NCBI GenBank assembly: GCA_905250115.1
Contig: CAJNOI010000062.1
Span: 228,249 to 292,248 of the forward strand
Reading direction: 5' to 3'
Origin: Adineta steineri
Lineage: Eukaryota; Rotifera; Eurotatoria; Adinetida; Adinetidae
DNA: 64,000 nt
In this document: positions 1 through 14,698 of the stretch, one piece after another
Position numbering within the stretch: position 1 is the first letter of the stretch
Layout: each line of letters starts with the position of its first letter
The notes under the pieces: model-generated
Databases searched by the model: none
What the model was told of the DNA's origin: nothing
What the model saw: the letters and a program-made list of their open reading frames with translations, nothing else
Translations under genes and position numbers: made by a program

Positions 1-2241
1 ATTAAACTCAAATAAAAATACTCAAGCTATGACTATTTTTTTTTTCATATCTCTTGAATTTTGTTCGTTTTTTATATACTCATCCTTTTTTTTTTTGACC
101 ATAAACAAATTATTTAACAGTATGATTTGTCTATTATTAGCCATCTACTCAATTTTCATATATATTTCATTATATATTCCTACAATAATGTTGTAATGTC
201 ACAAAAGATCAATTATTTTCTTATTCATTGATCCGTCAAGTCATAGATTCAATCGAATTGAACAAATATAGATGAAAAATGTGAACTATTCTTTTTAAAA
301 ATATCTATAGATAATTTCATATATAGATGAAGATGAATTATTTTAAAAAAAGAAACATGTCGAGGAAACAGGATGAAAGTTATTATTTAGCTACTTAGAA
401 ATCCTAATAATCATGGTAAAAAAAATAATGATACATTTTTATCTATAATTAACGCAATACTATTTCATGTTCAGTTAGCAGAAGAAAATTTTTTTTCTCG
501 TCGATGGTGTATTATAAGAAGAATTTGATGAGGTATGTATATAACACGGTATTAGATACTTCAGTATATTCATAGAATTATGGAAAATAAAGAATCGTTC
601 TCGTCAAATAAATGAAGCAATAAAAAAAGTTCATTAACTTTTCGAGATATGTTTATTAGTGTGTACTTAATTATTCGGCATGCAAAGAAACTTATTTTGG
701 ATTTATTAATTTTTTTCATAGAGTATTTTTATTATTTTATGACATTTTCTTTAGTCTTATCGAAGCGATAATAATATGCCAACAAGGTTATTGAACTTTT
801 TTAGTATAGTAATTCATTAATGCAATGAATTGTTTTTCTTTCTAATGAATTATTTCAACAAAGCCAATAATAAGAAGAAGAAGAAAAAAAAACTAGACGA
901 GAGAGAGTGTCTATCAAATTACGACATTTTTCTTGCTTTTATCACCTCATCATTTTCATATTTTACGCTTGTCGCTCTATATGTGCTTGCAATTGTTATT
1001 GCGCACGGTAGGAAAACTGTCTATAATAATAATGTATTTTCTCGTAGTCTACGAAAATATATATAGATATGTAAACATCGAATGTATATTAGACATCATC
1101 ATTAGTAATACACTAGACTGAGAAACATTTAAAAAGACTTATTCTAAACTATCATAAATCTTACAAGTAATCATTTTTCACTTGATTTCTTTAAGCCATT
1201 TTCTTCGGCAGGGATGCATCTCAAGATAATCTTGCACGATAATCTCCTTGGATTTGTTTATTTTATTTTTCTATATGTAATCTGCTAATAAATGTAAGTA
1301 CACTAGATAGATATACTTATCATTGAACGCCTCTATTCGACGAACTATAAATAAACAAAATGTCACGAATGCTTTCCAGTTATTTGATTATTAAAGATAG
1401 CAAAAACCGGGTATTCATTCATTTACTTCAATAAACTTATTTTTGAATGCTAGTAAAATGTTGATTATATTTATACGTGTATCTTTCTTGCTGAATATTA
1501 TTTCTTATTAATAACAAATCAAAAAAATTGAGTATGTATCGTCTCGGTAACCATTTTATATTCTTATTTTTGTAAGAGAAAAAAAAAAGAATTTAATATA
1601 TTTTATAATTTTTCTAAATGAAAGAAATCATAAAATAGAAGTAAAAAAAATATTCTTTTTTATTAGCTAGACAAAACTAATTATTTCGCCGTTTTTTCTT
1701 AGAATAACCAGAGAGGTTAGCTGAGCCGTAATCTGTAATATATATGTATGCTCAGATTACGGATAAAGATTATAAGCAAGTTTAAAATGATAGTACTTGA
1801 TAGAGTGTTATTTTTCCATACGCTAAAACCTAGTTATCAAAGCTCAATTATTATTTCTCTTAGTATGTAAAAAGAAACTAGAGAAAAGAAAAATGCAGGA
1901 AAAATAGCGGCATTATCAAAAAATTGTTTCGGAACGGAAGAAAAAAGGGCAAAGAAAACTTCAATAGAAAAAAAATAACCACAAAATAAAATAACATCAT
2001 AATTTTGCACATCTCTTACTAACGAGAGACAAAATAATTGCAATGTTCAGTATACTAAAAACGAGATGCATTTAAACAATGAGAAAGAGGTAAAATACTT
2101 TTTCTACAGCACATCAATTCTTGAAAGACTCTTATTGTTATTAAAAGTATAGATATTTTTGTTTTATATTCAATACTAAAAATTAAATTTCTAAATTACT
2201 ATTTTTTTTGTAGATCTTAAAGCAATTATAATAGTTAATTA
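1..2241. other. Intergenic, 5' flank of PKA RII gene
   Basis: No supportable coding exon; the short open frames here are low-complexity. A 10-bp stem (1726-1735 with 1753-1762, 17-nt loop) is the only clear secondary structure. A splice-acceptor-like tract (poly-T then TAG, ending 2213) lies 28 nt before the PKA start codon, so a 5'UTR intron is likely. Confidence 0.5.
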
Positions 2242-4226
2242 ATGACACAAATTGAAGTTCCAACTGAATTACCAGTAATTCTACGTAATTTCACATTGAG
2301 TGTATTACGAACAAAACCACGTGATATTATCAATCATGCTGTTGAATATTTTACACAACTTCAACAACAATCACAACTAATGACAGGCGACAATAGAGTC
2401 ACGACAGTTCCTTATTCTTCTTTTGCTTCCATTAGTCATTGTGAACAACAGCAACCAGCATCAAAGCACAATGTTGTTTTCTCAGGTAAGTAACTTGTTT
2501 GAATGTTACTATATTTTCCAAATGAATATAAAAAAACGGTTAATTATTTTCTTATTATTCATAAATTGAACAAAAACATCCTTTATTTTATATATGAGAA
2601 TGCATCATATTTGATTTATTGATAAGATAAGTAATTAAGTTGTTAAAATTGATTCGAAAAAAGTATTTCAACAGATTTTTTGAACTTCGCGAGAATTGCT
2701 AACAACAAAATATTATTCAAGGACAAAGTAGAAGCAAAGAAAAAGACAATAAATTTCATCTTATTATATCTATTAAGAAAAAAAAGACAGACGATAGATA
2801 TTTGCGTGACAGGAATATAAAATACCTTTTGTCTACTTATGTTAGAAGTTGATGTTTAATACAGATCCATTATATGAAAAAGAAATTTCTTGCATTTTGA
2901 TTAATAAAAATCAAGTATTTGAGGAATTCATATATTTTGATGAACTAAATGAAGAAAACAATCTATAGGAGAAGAAGAAGATTGATTCTTATTTTTTCTT
3001 TCTCATGTAAATTGATTTATTATCGATAGAAGAGAAGGATTAATATAGATCATTGTTTAGAAAATGCGACGATCATGGAAAATAATAAAATAGTATCAGA
3101 AAAAGAAAATACAATGACTAATTCAGCCAATATATCAATCAATTGTATTTCACCAACAGCATCAGAAAATCAAAGTGAAGAAGATGATGTTCTTGGTGCT
3201 GATGAGGACATGCGAGTATGAATATAATTTTAGTTTAGTTGTTTTCTTTCAAAATATATAATGTTAAATTTTTAGCGTCAATATATAAAAAAAAATGATT
3301 CTCGACGTGTATCAGTCGCCGCTGAACGCTACAATCCAGAAGATGATGATTCTGATGATGAAGAATTTCATACATATCCAAAAAGTCTTGAACAAAGACA
3401 ACGTTTAAGAGAAGCTGTTCGTTATAATTTCTTATTTCGTACATTAGAATTAAAACAAATCGATTATATTCTTGATGCTATGTGGGAAAAACATGTGACA
3501 AAAGGAGAACATATTATTCAACAAGGTAAATTAATCATTAGATATTTTATTTAAATCTTTTGTTTGTTTCTTTCTTTCTCTTGAAAAATAGGTAAAGATG
3601 GTGATAATTTCTATATTATTGACAAAGGTCTTTATGAAGTTTATGTATTAAAAGAAAGTGATTCGAATAATCAACCAATTAAAATTGGAGAATATAATCA
3701 AACAGGTTCTTTTGGTGAATTAGCTTTAATGTATAATCAACCACGTTCGGCAACAATAATTGCCGTTACTGATGGTACATTATGGGTTATGGGTCGTCAA
3801 ACATTTCGTAAACTTGTTTTAAAACATGCATTTCGTAAACGACAAATGTATGAAAATTTTCTACGTGATGTAGATATATTACAATCATTAACTGATTATG
3901 AACGATCAAATGTTGCTGATGCATTAATACCAATAGATTTTTATCAAAATGATATTGTTATTAAACAAGGTGATGAAGGCGATAAAATGTTTTTTATCGA
4001 AGATGGTAAATGTGATATAGTTGTGAATGAAAAATGTCATAAACGTTTACAAAAAGGTGATTATTTTGGAGAACTTGCTTTACTTAATCATGAACCTCGA
4101 TCAGCAACTGTTATTGCAGCTAGTCATAAAGTTCGATTAGCTTCATTAGAAGTTCAATCATTTGAACGTTTATTAGGACCATGTATGGATTTATTACATC
4201 GTAATACGTCGAAATATCTTAAATAA
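2242..4226 (+). CDS. cAMP-dependent protein kinase type II regulatory subunit
   Basis: Four exons: 2242-2485, 3061-3215, 3276-3525, 3592-4226, in consistent phases and giving 427 aa. Residues about 5-45 look like the RIIa dimerisation/docking helix bundle that binds A-kinase anchors. The inhibitor segment reads RRVSVAAE at about residues 143-150, with a phosphorylatable Ser146; this marks a type II rather than a type I (pseudosubstrate) subunit. Two cyclic-nucleotide-binding domains follow, each with a phosphate-binding cassette (FGELALMYNQPRSAT and FGELALLNHEPRSAT) that keeps the Glu and Arg needed for cAMP. The protein holds the catalytic subunit inactive until cAMP binds. Length fits the family (about 400 aa). 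The acidic, Asn/Ser-rich linker of exon 2 is typically variable. Intron 1 is 575 nt, the other two 60-66 nt. Family assignment is firm; a unique ortholog name is not given because rotifers may carry several copies. Confidence 0.95.
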
Positions 4227-6259
4227 CTATTCTTTTTTTCTGTTTGTGTTAAAATGTAAATGATAGAAGTTTAGCATAAAGAAATAGGAAAAAACCCAAA
4301 TATATATATATATTTAAATATTTTAATGGAAATCGAAAATGAATCTTGTTGAAATATTCAGATAGATTCAAGGAATTTATTATAAGCTTGTCAAAACAAT
4401 GATCAACGATCATCTCAAGCTTTTGACTCTAACTAAGAGTCAATAGAATGAGATAAAATCTTTTGCTTAATTTGGCACAATGTTGCATAACATTTCTAAA
4501 ACAAAGAATTTGTAACTGGAAGCTTTCTCTATAGATAAATCTATTAGTCATTAGGAAATTGAAAGAGAATGAACGCACTTGTCTCACAAGTCATCTTGAC
4601 TCTTATCAACTCTAATAAGCGTTGATTTTTGTTCTTGAAAAGTTTATATAACATGAAAGATATGTTCATTTTGCTTGAAAGAATCAAGCTTATACACGGT
4701 CGAATCAATTCAATAGGGTTGTCATTGCTAGATAAGATTAATGGTACGTCTTCTAGGTAGTACTCATCAAAAATAGATAAAAATGTAATCAAACAAAGAA
4801 TCATTTTTATCAATTACGGTAAAATAAGTAATTGATTATTTTAACAATAGATTGAATACACTTCCGATCTTATGCTAACGTTCTTATTTGACTGATGAAA
4901 AATTTTAAAACATCATATAATTCAGGATGTATATTTTATATTAATCGACAAAGTGATTTAAATATTGCGGCACACATCTGAGAAAGCTTTCATATATTGT
5001 TACATATCTACCAGTTTTTACTACAGTGAAGTTAAGTCTTTTAGATAATCATATATATTACGAGCGATTCATTATTATACCATTATATATCAAAAAAGAG
5101 CTTCATTACATCTTCTTCTTAATTGAAATTATACAACAGACACATTTTACTTCTTTTTTCAATATGAAGTAATATTACAATATTTCGTTGAACAACTGTC
5201 ACACTGAAAAAGATACAACACGATTAACTTTCTTTTTTTCATAGATTTTTCACTACAGCTGGTTCTTAATAGCACATATAAACATACAATTGCATATCAA
5301 TATATATATGCATCTAGATGAAACATGAACATGCCTTTTATGATGTAATCTCAGATATCATCAACACATGTCTTTACATATGCACAGCGTCTTTCTCTAA
5401 CGATGATTGTTAAAGAAATTTTTAAAGTTTTTTTGCATAATAAACAACAGCTGCTCAGTATTTTTTTTCCTTTGTTTATGACAATTACATGAGACAAGTA
5501 GTTCCTACAGGCTTTATAAGATCAATTTTGTATATGTTGCCTATTATAGTATGTATGATTCATACTTTACCTTTATGAGGACATTGCCAATGTTTTGACA
5601 CGCATGACATTAGTCGATGGAGGTAGTATTAAAAATAGCATTGTCATTCATGATATCGATTCAATGATAACTACTGTAGAAAAAGTACATGTTTTGTCCT
5701 ATGTGATATTTATTTTAGATTACTTAAATACGTATCAGTATTGTCAGTCATTTGAAATATCACTTATTTTTCTTATTGATTTTATTACACGGCATTGCTT
5801 ATATACTCGAAAACACCCTCATGCTATGTGAGTTTCTATTTTCATATAAAAACACAAAACAAATTTCTCTGAGAATAAATATGATATCGAATCGGAATTT
5901 TATTTTATATTATTTTACATTTTTTATTATGACATACGAAACCGAATATGTAAAATTGTATGATGAAATGACAACAATTGATTATCGAAAGAAATGAAAA
6001 CAAAAAAAAAGGCAGAAATTTTTTTTATCTAAATTTGAATCACAATGTAAGATTAATGTTAACATTCGACAAACACCATATCATTGAACAAAATATAAAC
6101 AAATGAGAACCGGTTATATAAGTGAGCTGAACAGGAAAATAACAGATGTTTTACTCACTATTTTTCTACTCACATTATGCATGTTAGAATAATAATAATA
6201 ATAGCACATGAAAAAAAAAACGCAAGTTATATTTTATACAAAAGATTCTTTTTATATAT
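4227..6259. other. Intergenic between PKA RII (+) and C2HC protein (-)
   Basis: Two convergent 3' ends face each other. AT-rich throughout with several homopolymer runs. Open frames at about 4544-4813 and 5595-5997 have no domain resemblance and no coding-like composition. Nothing else is recognisable. Confidence 0.5.
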
Positions 6260-8067
<1,808 letters not shown>

Positions 8068-8669
8068 AGTTAGTTAAATGAATTAAAACTAAATAATTTC
8101 AAAAAATGAATCAATAGAAAAATAAGATGAAAATAATGCGTTGTTTAGTTATTATAATTTTAAAATGTATAGTTAAAATAGATTTCAATAGAAAACAACA
8201 ACAATAAACAAATGATGAAAATCTGTTATTGTAATGACTTTTTTTATTGATTTGCTGCTATGCAACTACCTTCAGTATCCATTGGTTGGATATTAATAGA
8301 TAAAACTATAATCTATTTTCTTGCTTATTTAATTAAAAGTTGAATAATTCTCGATTTAATTTTTTCATTTTATTTATTTATATTGAAATTTTCAATAGAG
8401 GGCGTTCTTAAACAAGCTTATCAAAGAGAATGTCAGACACACATACATACATATATTCTTTTTAATCCAAAACACAAGCTGTGACATTCACCTAATAATA
8501 TGACATTTTAGAAATTTGATTCCTTTGATAAGAATTATAATATCACATTTAAAAATCATTACATTTATTTGATACAATCGTTTGTTTATTTAATAACTTG
8601 ACATATTTATTTATTCTAAAAAGTATATGCATAAGAAAAAAGAAAGAAGCTAATTATATAACTAAAGAC
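8068..8669. other. Promoter-side intergenic of the C2HC gene
   Basis: AT-rich sequence upstream of the minus-strand C2HC start codon; no gene seen. The last 8 bases (8662-8669) are the left target-site copy of the transposon that follows. Confidence 0.5.
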
Positions 8670-9474
8670 CAGGGTTGCCAGATGCTACAGCTGAAAATCC
8701 GGAATTTCTTTTTTAAAATCCGGAAAAGTCCGGAAATTTTTTCTCAAAATCCGGAAAAAAATCCGGAAAGATTTTTAGAGACCATTTTAATTGATTAAAC
8801 TTCAGTTTCTCAACCAAAATATCAATAGTTTTGTTCTGAAGCTCCAAAAAATATATATTTCAATGGAAAAAATGTCAAAACATAGTGAACTTAACAAATA
8901 ATAAATCATAATCCATACATTTACATGTTAGATAATACGTTGTTTTTCTAATAGAATCTTTTTCACTAGAGTGAATAAGTTTTAACAGATTCGGTTTCGA
9001 TAGAAAAAAGTCATAAACTTGTGTACAAGGTATAGATGCATTTAAACGAATTTTCAACTCAGCCGCAATAAGATCTGTTGACATTCTATTCCTTTGATCA
9101 AACATTCTGAATTTGAAAAAGAAGGATAAAATCAAAATACAAGCGACGTTTTTTTTGCTATTGTTAATAGATTACATAAGAAAAAGTATAGACTAGGACC
9201 GAGAAAGATGATTAGTCGTCTCAAGACTAATATAAGGAAGTATAAAACCTCTATTACATCAATAAAAGTTTCTAAAATATAAATAAAAATATATATAAAC
9301 AGCTAAAATGCAATTTTTTGTATGAAAAATATCCAAAACCGGAAAAATCCAGAAAAACTTTCAAAATCCGGAAATTCTTCAGAAATCCGGAAAATTCCGG
9401 ACGCCGGAAAAAATCCGGAAAAAATCTGAAAATCCGGAACTTTTCCGGGAAATCCGGAAGAAATGGCAACCCTG
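8670..9474. mobile_element. Non-autonomous hAT-like DNA transposon, 805 bp
   Basis: The ends are perfect 11-bp inverted repeats (CAGGGTTGCCA at 8670-8680; its reverse complement at 9464-9474), flanked by an exact 8-bp direct repeat CTAAAGAC (8662-8669 and 9475-9482). An 8-bp target duplication with a CAGGG-type terminus is the signature of the hAT superfamily. Subterminal regions are packed with TCCGGAA/ATCCGG motifs in both orientations (8697-8770 and 9340-9457), the usual layout of transposase-binding sites. No transposase is encoded; the internal open frames lack any hAT domain, so it must move in trans. The intact ends and exact target duplication suggest fairly recent insertion. Confidence 0.88.
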
Positions 9475-10937
9475 CTAAAGACCAAAGTTCTATAGTTAAT
9501 AAGTAATTACAATTAGATCAATATGTTGATACAGATGTCAGTTTCAATTAATTATTATAGTCTGATATGCCTATAAAACATTTTTTTCTCAATATGCACC
9601 GCGTGACAACAACGCTGATTCTCATTTGTTTTCGATGTTTTGCTCTCACTCATCTATTTTGTTTATGTCTTGTCTAATTATTATATGTACATATATACGA
9701 ACGAGTGCATCTCATGTATATCGATGTTATTTGCTTTTTTTTCTTCTTCTCTTGTTCGCTGTTCCTACTACTATCATACAGGACATGTATGTATTTTCAT
9801 ACGTGTAATAATAAATGTCAGAAATGAATCTCTTTTGATTCATTGATTGTTGATGAATAAATATCAGTTGTGTAGTAAAAAATCGTCTTTCATCTTATTT
9901 ATAGCAATCATAACTAGTAAGTATTATTTATAGATAGACACAGATAAAAAATATATACGCGGTAAGATATTATATTAATATTTGATCAAAGAGTGTTTAT
10001 AAAATGAAAAAGAAAAATTTTATGATTCTATAATGATTTGTTCTGTGTTGTATTTAATATAAGCATAGTAAAGAAAGAACGAATGCCCGGTGAATATTTA
10101 GGGGAAGAAAGAGAAAGTAATAGTATATTTGCATCCTGCTATCCGTCCACCCACTTCAAACAAATGTGCGCAAGAAGTAAAAATCACTCACACACACTAT
10201 TTTACTTCTATTCATTCACTTTTTAAAATAATAAATCGATCGCCATTAATGGTATTTATTAAATAAACTAAACCATATTGTGTATTTGTATATATACAAT
10301 GAAATGAAGAATCAATCAAGGCAATAAGTAGATACATAAAAGGTATAAGTATTTTAGTAGTGGTTTATTGAAATATTATCTTTGATATCTACGTTTGATA
10401 AAAACTGTTTTTCTAAATTAAACTAATCGACAGGTGTCTCGGTTATATTCGTTTTTTGTTATAAGACAGCTGTTTTGATTAAGTATACGATGTCTTATCT
10501 GCATTTTTTTTCTGTCGTAAGCTCAACGTGGATATATATCAAGTACGGTTATACCTACATGCACATATATACATATATCACTATTGTCCTTCTGTCTATA
10601 AAGCATATCATCATCATCATTCAAATAATGATTTATCGACAGCTCAATCATTGTGCAATAGCTTAATCCGAAATAAACGATTTTTCGTACGACTCACATC
10701 TAACCTTCTTTTAAGTAGTAGTTGATGAAAGAAAAATTGACGTTTATACTTACCTGCCTTTGATGGTCTTTATGTGTTTGTTTAATAATTGATTGATATG
10801 ATATTTATTTCATATCAAATCAAGGTTGATCTTCTTTTTATTGTATATATGTGCGCGTGTGTAGTTTTATTTTACTCATCTATTTTCATATTTATATTAT
10901 AGATTTTGAATACATTCTGACACTTGAACAAAAAAAG
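9475..10937. other. Intergenic between transposon and low-complexity gene
   Basis: AT-rich with short frames on both strands that I do not consider genes. A splice-acceptor-like TATTATAG at about 10896-10903 precedes the next start codon and may end a 5'UTR intron. Confidence 0.45.
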
Positions 10938-11480
10938 ATGAATGGTCATCAACAACAACAGCCACGTTCAGATCGATATCCTAATCTACTTGTCACAGTA
11001 AAACATGAAACAAACGAACGACTAGTAACTGAAAATTATTCAAATTCACAAAAACGTCGTTCAAAAAAAAATTATCGTCCTACGAATTTTCATCCAACAA
11101 CAATTTTTTATAATAGTAATCATCATTATCGTCAAAAACAACATTTTACACGAACACTACCGTCCACAAATGAATATTATGATCGTCTACAATATCATAA
11201 TTATCAACAACCTATTCGTCCATTAATGGAAATAAAAAATAATCATACTTATATTTCACGTGACCTTAATGATGATGATGATGATGATATTGCGTATCTT
11301 AATTTCAAGCCAAAAGAACCAACACAACGTGGTCAATATCGTAATCGAAAAGCTGAATTAGATTGGGATCATGCATTTGATCTTGATCAAATACATCTAT
11401 ATACAACACAAAATGATATTGATAATCATTCACTTATTAGTTTTCATAGTTCAAGTGACAATTCATTTTCGTCTGTTTAA
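10938..11480 (+). CDS. Hypothetical Asn/Gln/His-rich protein
   Basis: Single open frame of 180 aa starting at MNGHQQQQ. The frame stays open upstream to 10851, but those residues are hydrophobic and look like translated UTR/intron, so the downstream Met is preferred. The protein is polar and low in complexity: a basic segment (KRRSKKNYR), many N, H, Y and Q, an Asp run (DLNDDDDDDIAYL), then WDHAFDLDQIHLYTT and a Ser-rich C-terminus. No known domain is recognised and no membrane segment is seen. Codon use resembles the neighbouring real genes (CGT, CAA, GAT preferred), which is the main support. It could be an intrinsically disordered regulatory protein or a rotifer-specific gene. Confidence 0.6.
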   Translation: MNGHQQQQPRSDRYPNLLVTVKHETNERLVTENYSNSQKRRSKKNYRPTNFHPTTIFYNSNHHYRQKQHFTRTLPSTNEYYDRLQYHNYQQPIRPLMEIKNNHTYISRDLNDDDDDDIAYLNFKPKEPTQRGQYRNRKAELDWDHAFDLDQIHLYTTQNDIDNHSLISFHSSSDNSFSSV

Positions 11481-13164
11481 TTACATTATTTTCCTTTTTT
11501 GTTTTTGGTGCTATTTTCATTTTAAAACAAACATTTACATATATATAGGAAAAAAAAATTAAGAATGTTTGTTTGTTTGCTTTTTGTATAGTTTTTCGTA
11601 ACTTCGAAATACACGAAGAAAAATTTGTCAATATGTATTTAAAGTCCTTGAATAATATAATTGTTCGATTCTTATTTTATAGGAGGAAATAAAAAAATTT
11701 ATTCAAAAATTTTCCCATATACTCTAATATTAAATTAGCTATAAATAGATGAAAATTGTTATTTTCCACTAAGTAAAATATGGTTCTTTTTTTTCTGATA
11801 TTCATCATTTCTCTAGAGAATATCACATTTGATTATTGAAAATAATTTTCCGTTTTTTTCTTTTTTGCAGAACTATGAGTTGTAGTAAGCAATGAATATA
11901 TATATATATAGAAACAAATTAGATATTTTACAATTATCTGTGATGACTTGCTTATAAATTTAACTAAAATATTTTTTGATCTTCATGATTTTTATTCTTG
12001 ACATGTATGTAAACTTCTTGATCCTATTAACTAGTTTTTTTGTCTTCTTTAGACTAAAAAATATTGATTAAAGATATTCTACAAATGTAAGTGACACTGA
12101 CATAGGAAAGTAGTTGAATACCTGCAAAAACTCTGTTTTGTATGGAATTAGATAAAAGAATACATTGACTTTTACCTTTTTCTGTCATTTAGATTATTTT
12201 CAGAAATAATAATAAAACCTGTTATTATATATCTTCAAAAAATTCGACATCCTTTTTCTATCTTATATTGAATGCTTCTGGGGTCTTATCATATTCAATA
12301 GAATGTGTCACACGTGTTTTTTACACTATGTACTCATGTGTCGTTCTTGTCAACTGTAGAAATATTAATTAAAAGTAGTCGATATTAAAAAAAAAAGAGG
12401 GAACATTTGACTAGAGACTATATATCAAGAATATTTTAATACTTGTCTTTACTTATTCTAATAAACTACTAAAATGACTATATGAACTTTTATGAGGCTT
12501 TTCTTTACATTATTAAAAAATATTTAATTATAACAGAGATTAATTTGTCGGTAAGTTAATAGTTGAAATATATAATTTGTTTTTAGTTACTCGCTTCTTG
12601 AATTACGCGATTCTCTCTCCTATAGAAATATAAATTGTAACAAAGGCACAAATAAAAATGTTTGATTCATTGAACGTTAGTGTTTTTTGAAAATCGACAT
12701 GATACCATAAAACTTCTATTATCAAACTGAAACATGAGTAACGATAATTCCTTTTATCGATATACATCATTGAATATAATGAAATTTTGAAACAGATGAG
12801 TAATCTTGTCGCAAGAGAAATCCGATGAAAAATAGATAATAAAAAAGGAATCTACTCGGGTTACTTGCTAATTTGTATAACCGTCGAACACGCACATTTT
12901 TTGCTCGCTCATCTCTTCTAATAAAAAATAATGTCAGTGTGCATATCCTTTTCTTTTATCTTTACGCATTCATAAAAGAATAAGAAAATCAAAGATAGAA
13001 GACGAACGAAAAACATCAAACTAGGAATTACACGTGTTAATGCATTTCATCACGTAAGTAAATATACTATCTTTTCAAAATAATAATAATACATTGGCGT
13101 AAAGAATAGAATTTATTTCCAATCTTATTTTCTCTTTAGATTTCTTATGCAAGTATAATTCATA
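11481..13164. other. Intergenic, 1.7 kb
   Basis: No convincing exon on either strand. Contains poly-T/poly-A tracts and a short TA microsatellite near 11896-11910. The stretch 12990-13140 just upstream of the calmodulin-like start probably holds its promoter and 5'UTR. Confidence 0.45.
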
Positions 13165-13959
13165 ATGTCTTCTGTAAGTACTTATTTATATGTTTATCTT
13201 TATAAAAACGATTTTATATTTTCTAGGATAAGAAAGTACGAAAATTAAGTTCTGATCAATTATCAGGTAATTCTATATGAATTTTTATATGTAGGATGTT
13301 ATTGTTTTCTCTTGTCGTCGATTTTCAGAACTTCGACAAGCATTTAATTTATTTGATTCGGATAATAGTGGTGGTATAACAATCGTAGAATTGAAACAAT
13401 CATTATCTGCATTAGGTGTTAGTATAACGGAACAAGAAGCTCGTCAAATGTTTTCCGCAATTGATGTTGATAGTAAAAAGAAAAGCAATTTTATTAATAG
13501 CTAATTTATCTTCTTTGTTTTTAGACAATGGTTTGTCATAGGAGACTAAATGTCTTAGTTTTATTGTATTGATTTTTTTCTAGGTCGTATTGAATTTGAA
13601 GAATTTGCTGAAATTGTTGCAGATTTTTATTTTAAAAAATATTCTCGTGCTGAAATACTTGAAGCATTTAGAAGATTCGATCATAATCGTGATGGTTTCA
13701 TTGAAGCTGAAGAATTAAAAAATATTCTAAGTCAACTTGGAAGAAATTTTTCTAATGAAGAAGTTTGTTTATTCTGGAAAAATATTCTATTAAATCTAAT
13801 ATATATATTTTTTAGATTCGTACAATGATTCAAAAAGTTGATCGAGATGGAAATGGAAAGATATCGATTGAAGGTAAATAATAATTCTCTTTAATAAAAT
13901 TTATATTTTATTTTCTAGAATTTGCTGCACTTGTTGAGAAAGAATCTTCACAGAATTGA
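13165..13959 (+). CDS. Calmodulin-like protein with four EF-hands
   Basis: Seven coding exons: 13165-13173 (Met-Ser-Ser), 13227-13266, 13329-13472, 13525-13530, 13584-13762, 13816-13873, 13919-13959; 158 aa. All four calcium loops have the canonical 12-residue spacing with Asp at 1 and 3, Gly at 6 and Glu at 12: DSDNSGGITIVE, DVDNNGRIEFEE, DHNRDGFIEAEE and DRDGNGKISIEE. The second loop is correct only if a 6-nt microexon (13525-13530) is included; it contributes the bases that complete N-N-G. Length and EF-hand spacing fit calmodulin/troponin C, but divergence from true calmodulin is high (N-terminal KKVRKLSSDQLSELRQAF), so it is a calmodulin-like or troponin-C-like sensor. All introns are 48-62 nt. 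A polyadenylation-like AATAAA lies at about 14205. Confidence 0.92.
13525..13530 (+). other. 6-nt microexon (ACAATG) of the calmodulin-like gene
   Basis: Flanked by a poly-T/TTTTAG acceptor and a GTTTGT donor. The same GTTTGT donor ends the following exon at 13763. Skipping it gives a calcium loop two residues short; including it restores D-V-D-N-N-G-R-I-E-F-E-E. Confidence 0.85.
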
Positions 13960-14698
13960 ATAATGATATTTTATTGTTTTCTTTCAAATGATTGATTGAT
14001 GTAACCAAAATCAATCTATTCCTTAGATGCAACAAGAAGAAAAAAAAAAAAGAAGAAACGAATTTACTATTTTCTTTTGTTTACCCTTGTGTTGTGTGTA
14101 ATTGTATTGATTCATTATATTTGATTGATTACTAATTCATGTTTTTTTTTGTAATTTTTCTTCATTTTTTTTCTTTTTCTTATATTAAAAAAAAAGAACA
14201 GAATGAATAAAATTCTTTTGGACGAGACCGAGAATATGTTAAAATGACGCCTATAGGTATGCGCAAAAGTGTAAGAGAGAAGAAGAAAAAAAAGAAGCTG
14301 ACATGTAAATATAAACTTTTTGTTTTCTTTGCCTTATTAAAAGAATGAGATCGAGAATATTAAATCAGTAATATATGTAACTCACTCTCTTGTCGTCTTC
14401 TTTTCCAACTACTGAATATAATATTTCTCGTATTCTTTCATTATTATTGTCTCGCTCGAGCCAGAAGAAAATATTTAACTTTCTTTCTCTCTCTCCCTGT
14501 TTCACCCACATATTTAATCATCGTTTACGTCTCGCTTTTTTCTTCCCTCTCTCTCTCTCTCTGTCTTCGTATTTTCATTTCTATATTTGCATTAACCACG
14601 ATGACAGTGAATAACAACAAAAACAAAAATCGAACGAGCGAGTGAGTGAATCTTCATTGTGACCTCGCTTTGACGAAGGTGAACAAATACATAATAAA
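13960..14698. other. Intergenic with CT microsatellite
   Basis: Contains poly-T/poly-A and a CT-repeat run (about 14547-14562) within a pyrimidine-rich stretch that may be promoter-proximal to the downstream Ser-rich gene. An open frame at 14390-14614 follows the CT repeats and is not considered coding. Confidence 0.45.

Noticed and set aside
830..1121. Two overlapping short frames near the left edge
   Set aside because: Low-complexity Lys runs and hydrophobic residues from AT-rich DNA; no domain, no splice partners.
1726..1762. 10-bp stem-loop as a possible terminator or histone-type 3' signal
   Set aside because: No adjacent gene ends here, and the sequence does not match the histone stem-loop; retained only as a note in the intergenic entry.
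8875..9135. Internal 86-codon minus-strand frame in the hAT-like element
   Set aside because: No transposase (RNase H-like or BED finger) motif; likely chance frame in non-autonomous DNA.
10851..10937. Upstream extension of the Asn/His-rich protein
   Set aside because: Hydrophobic residues encoded by AT-rich sequence containing a likely splice acceptor; composition changes sharply at the downstream Met.
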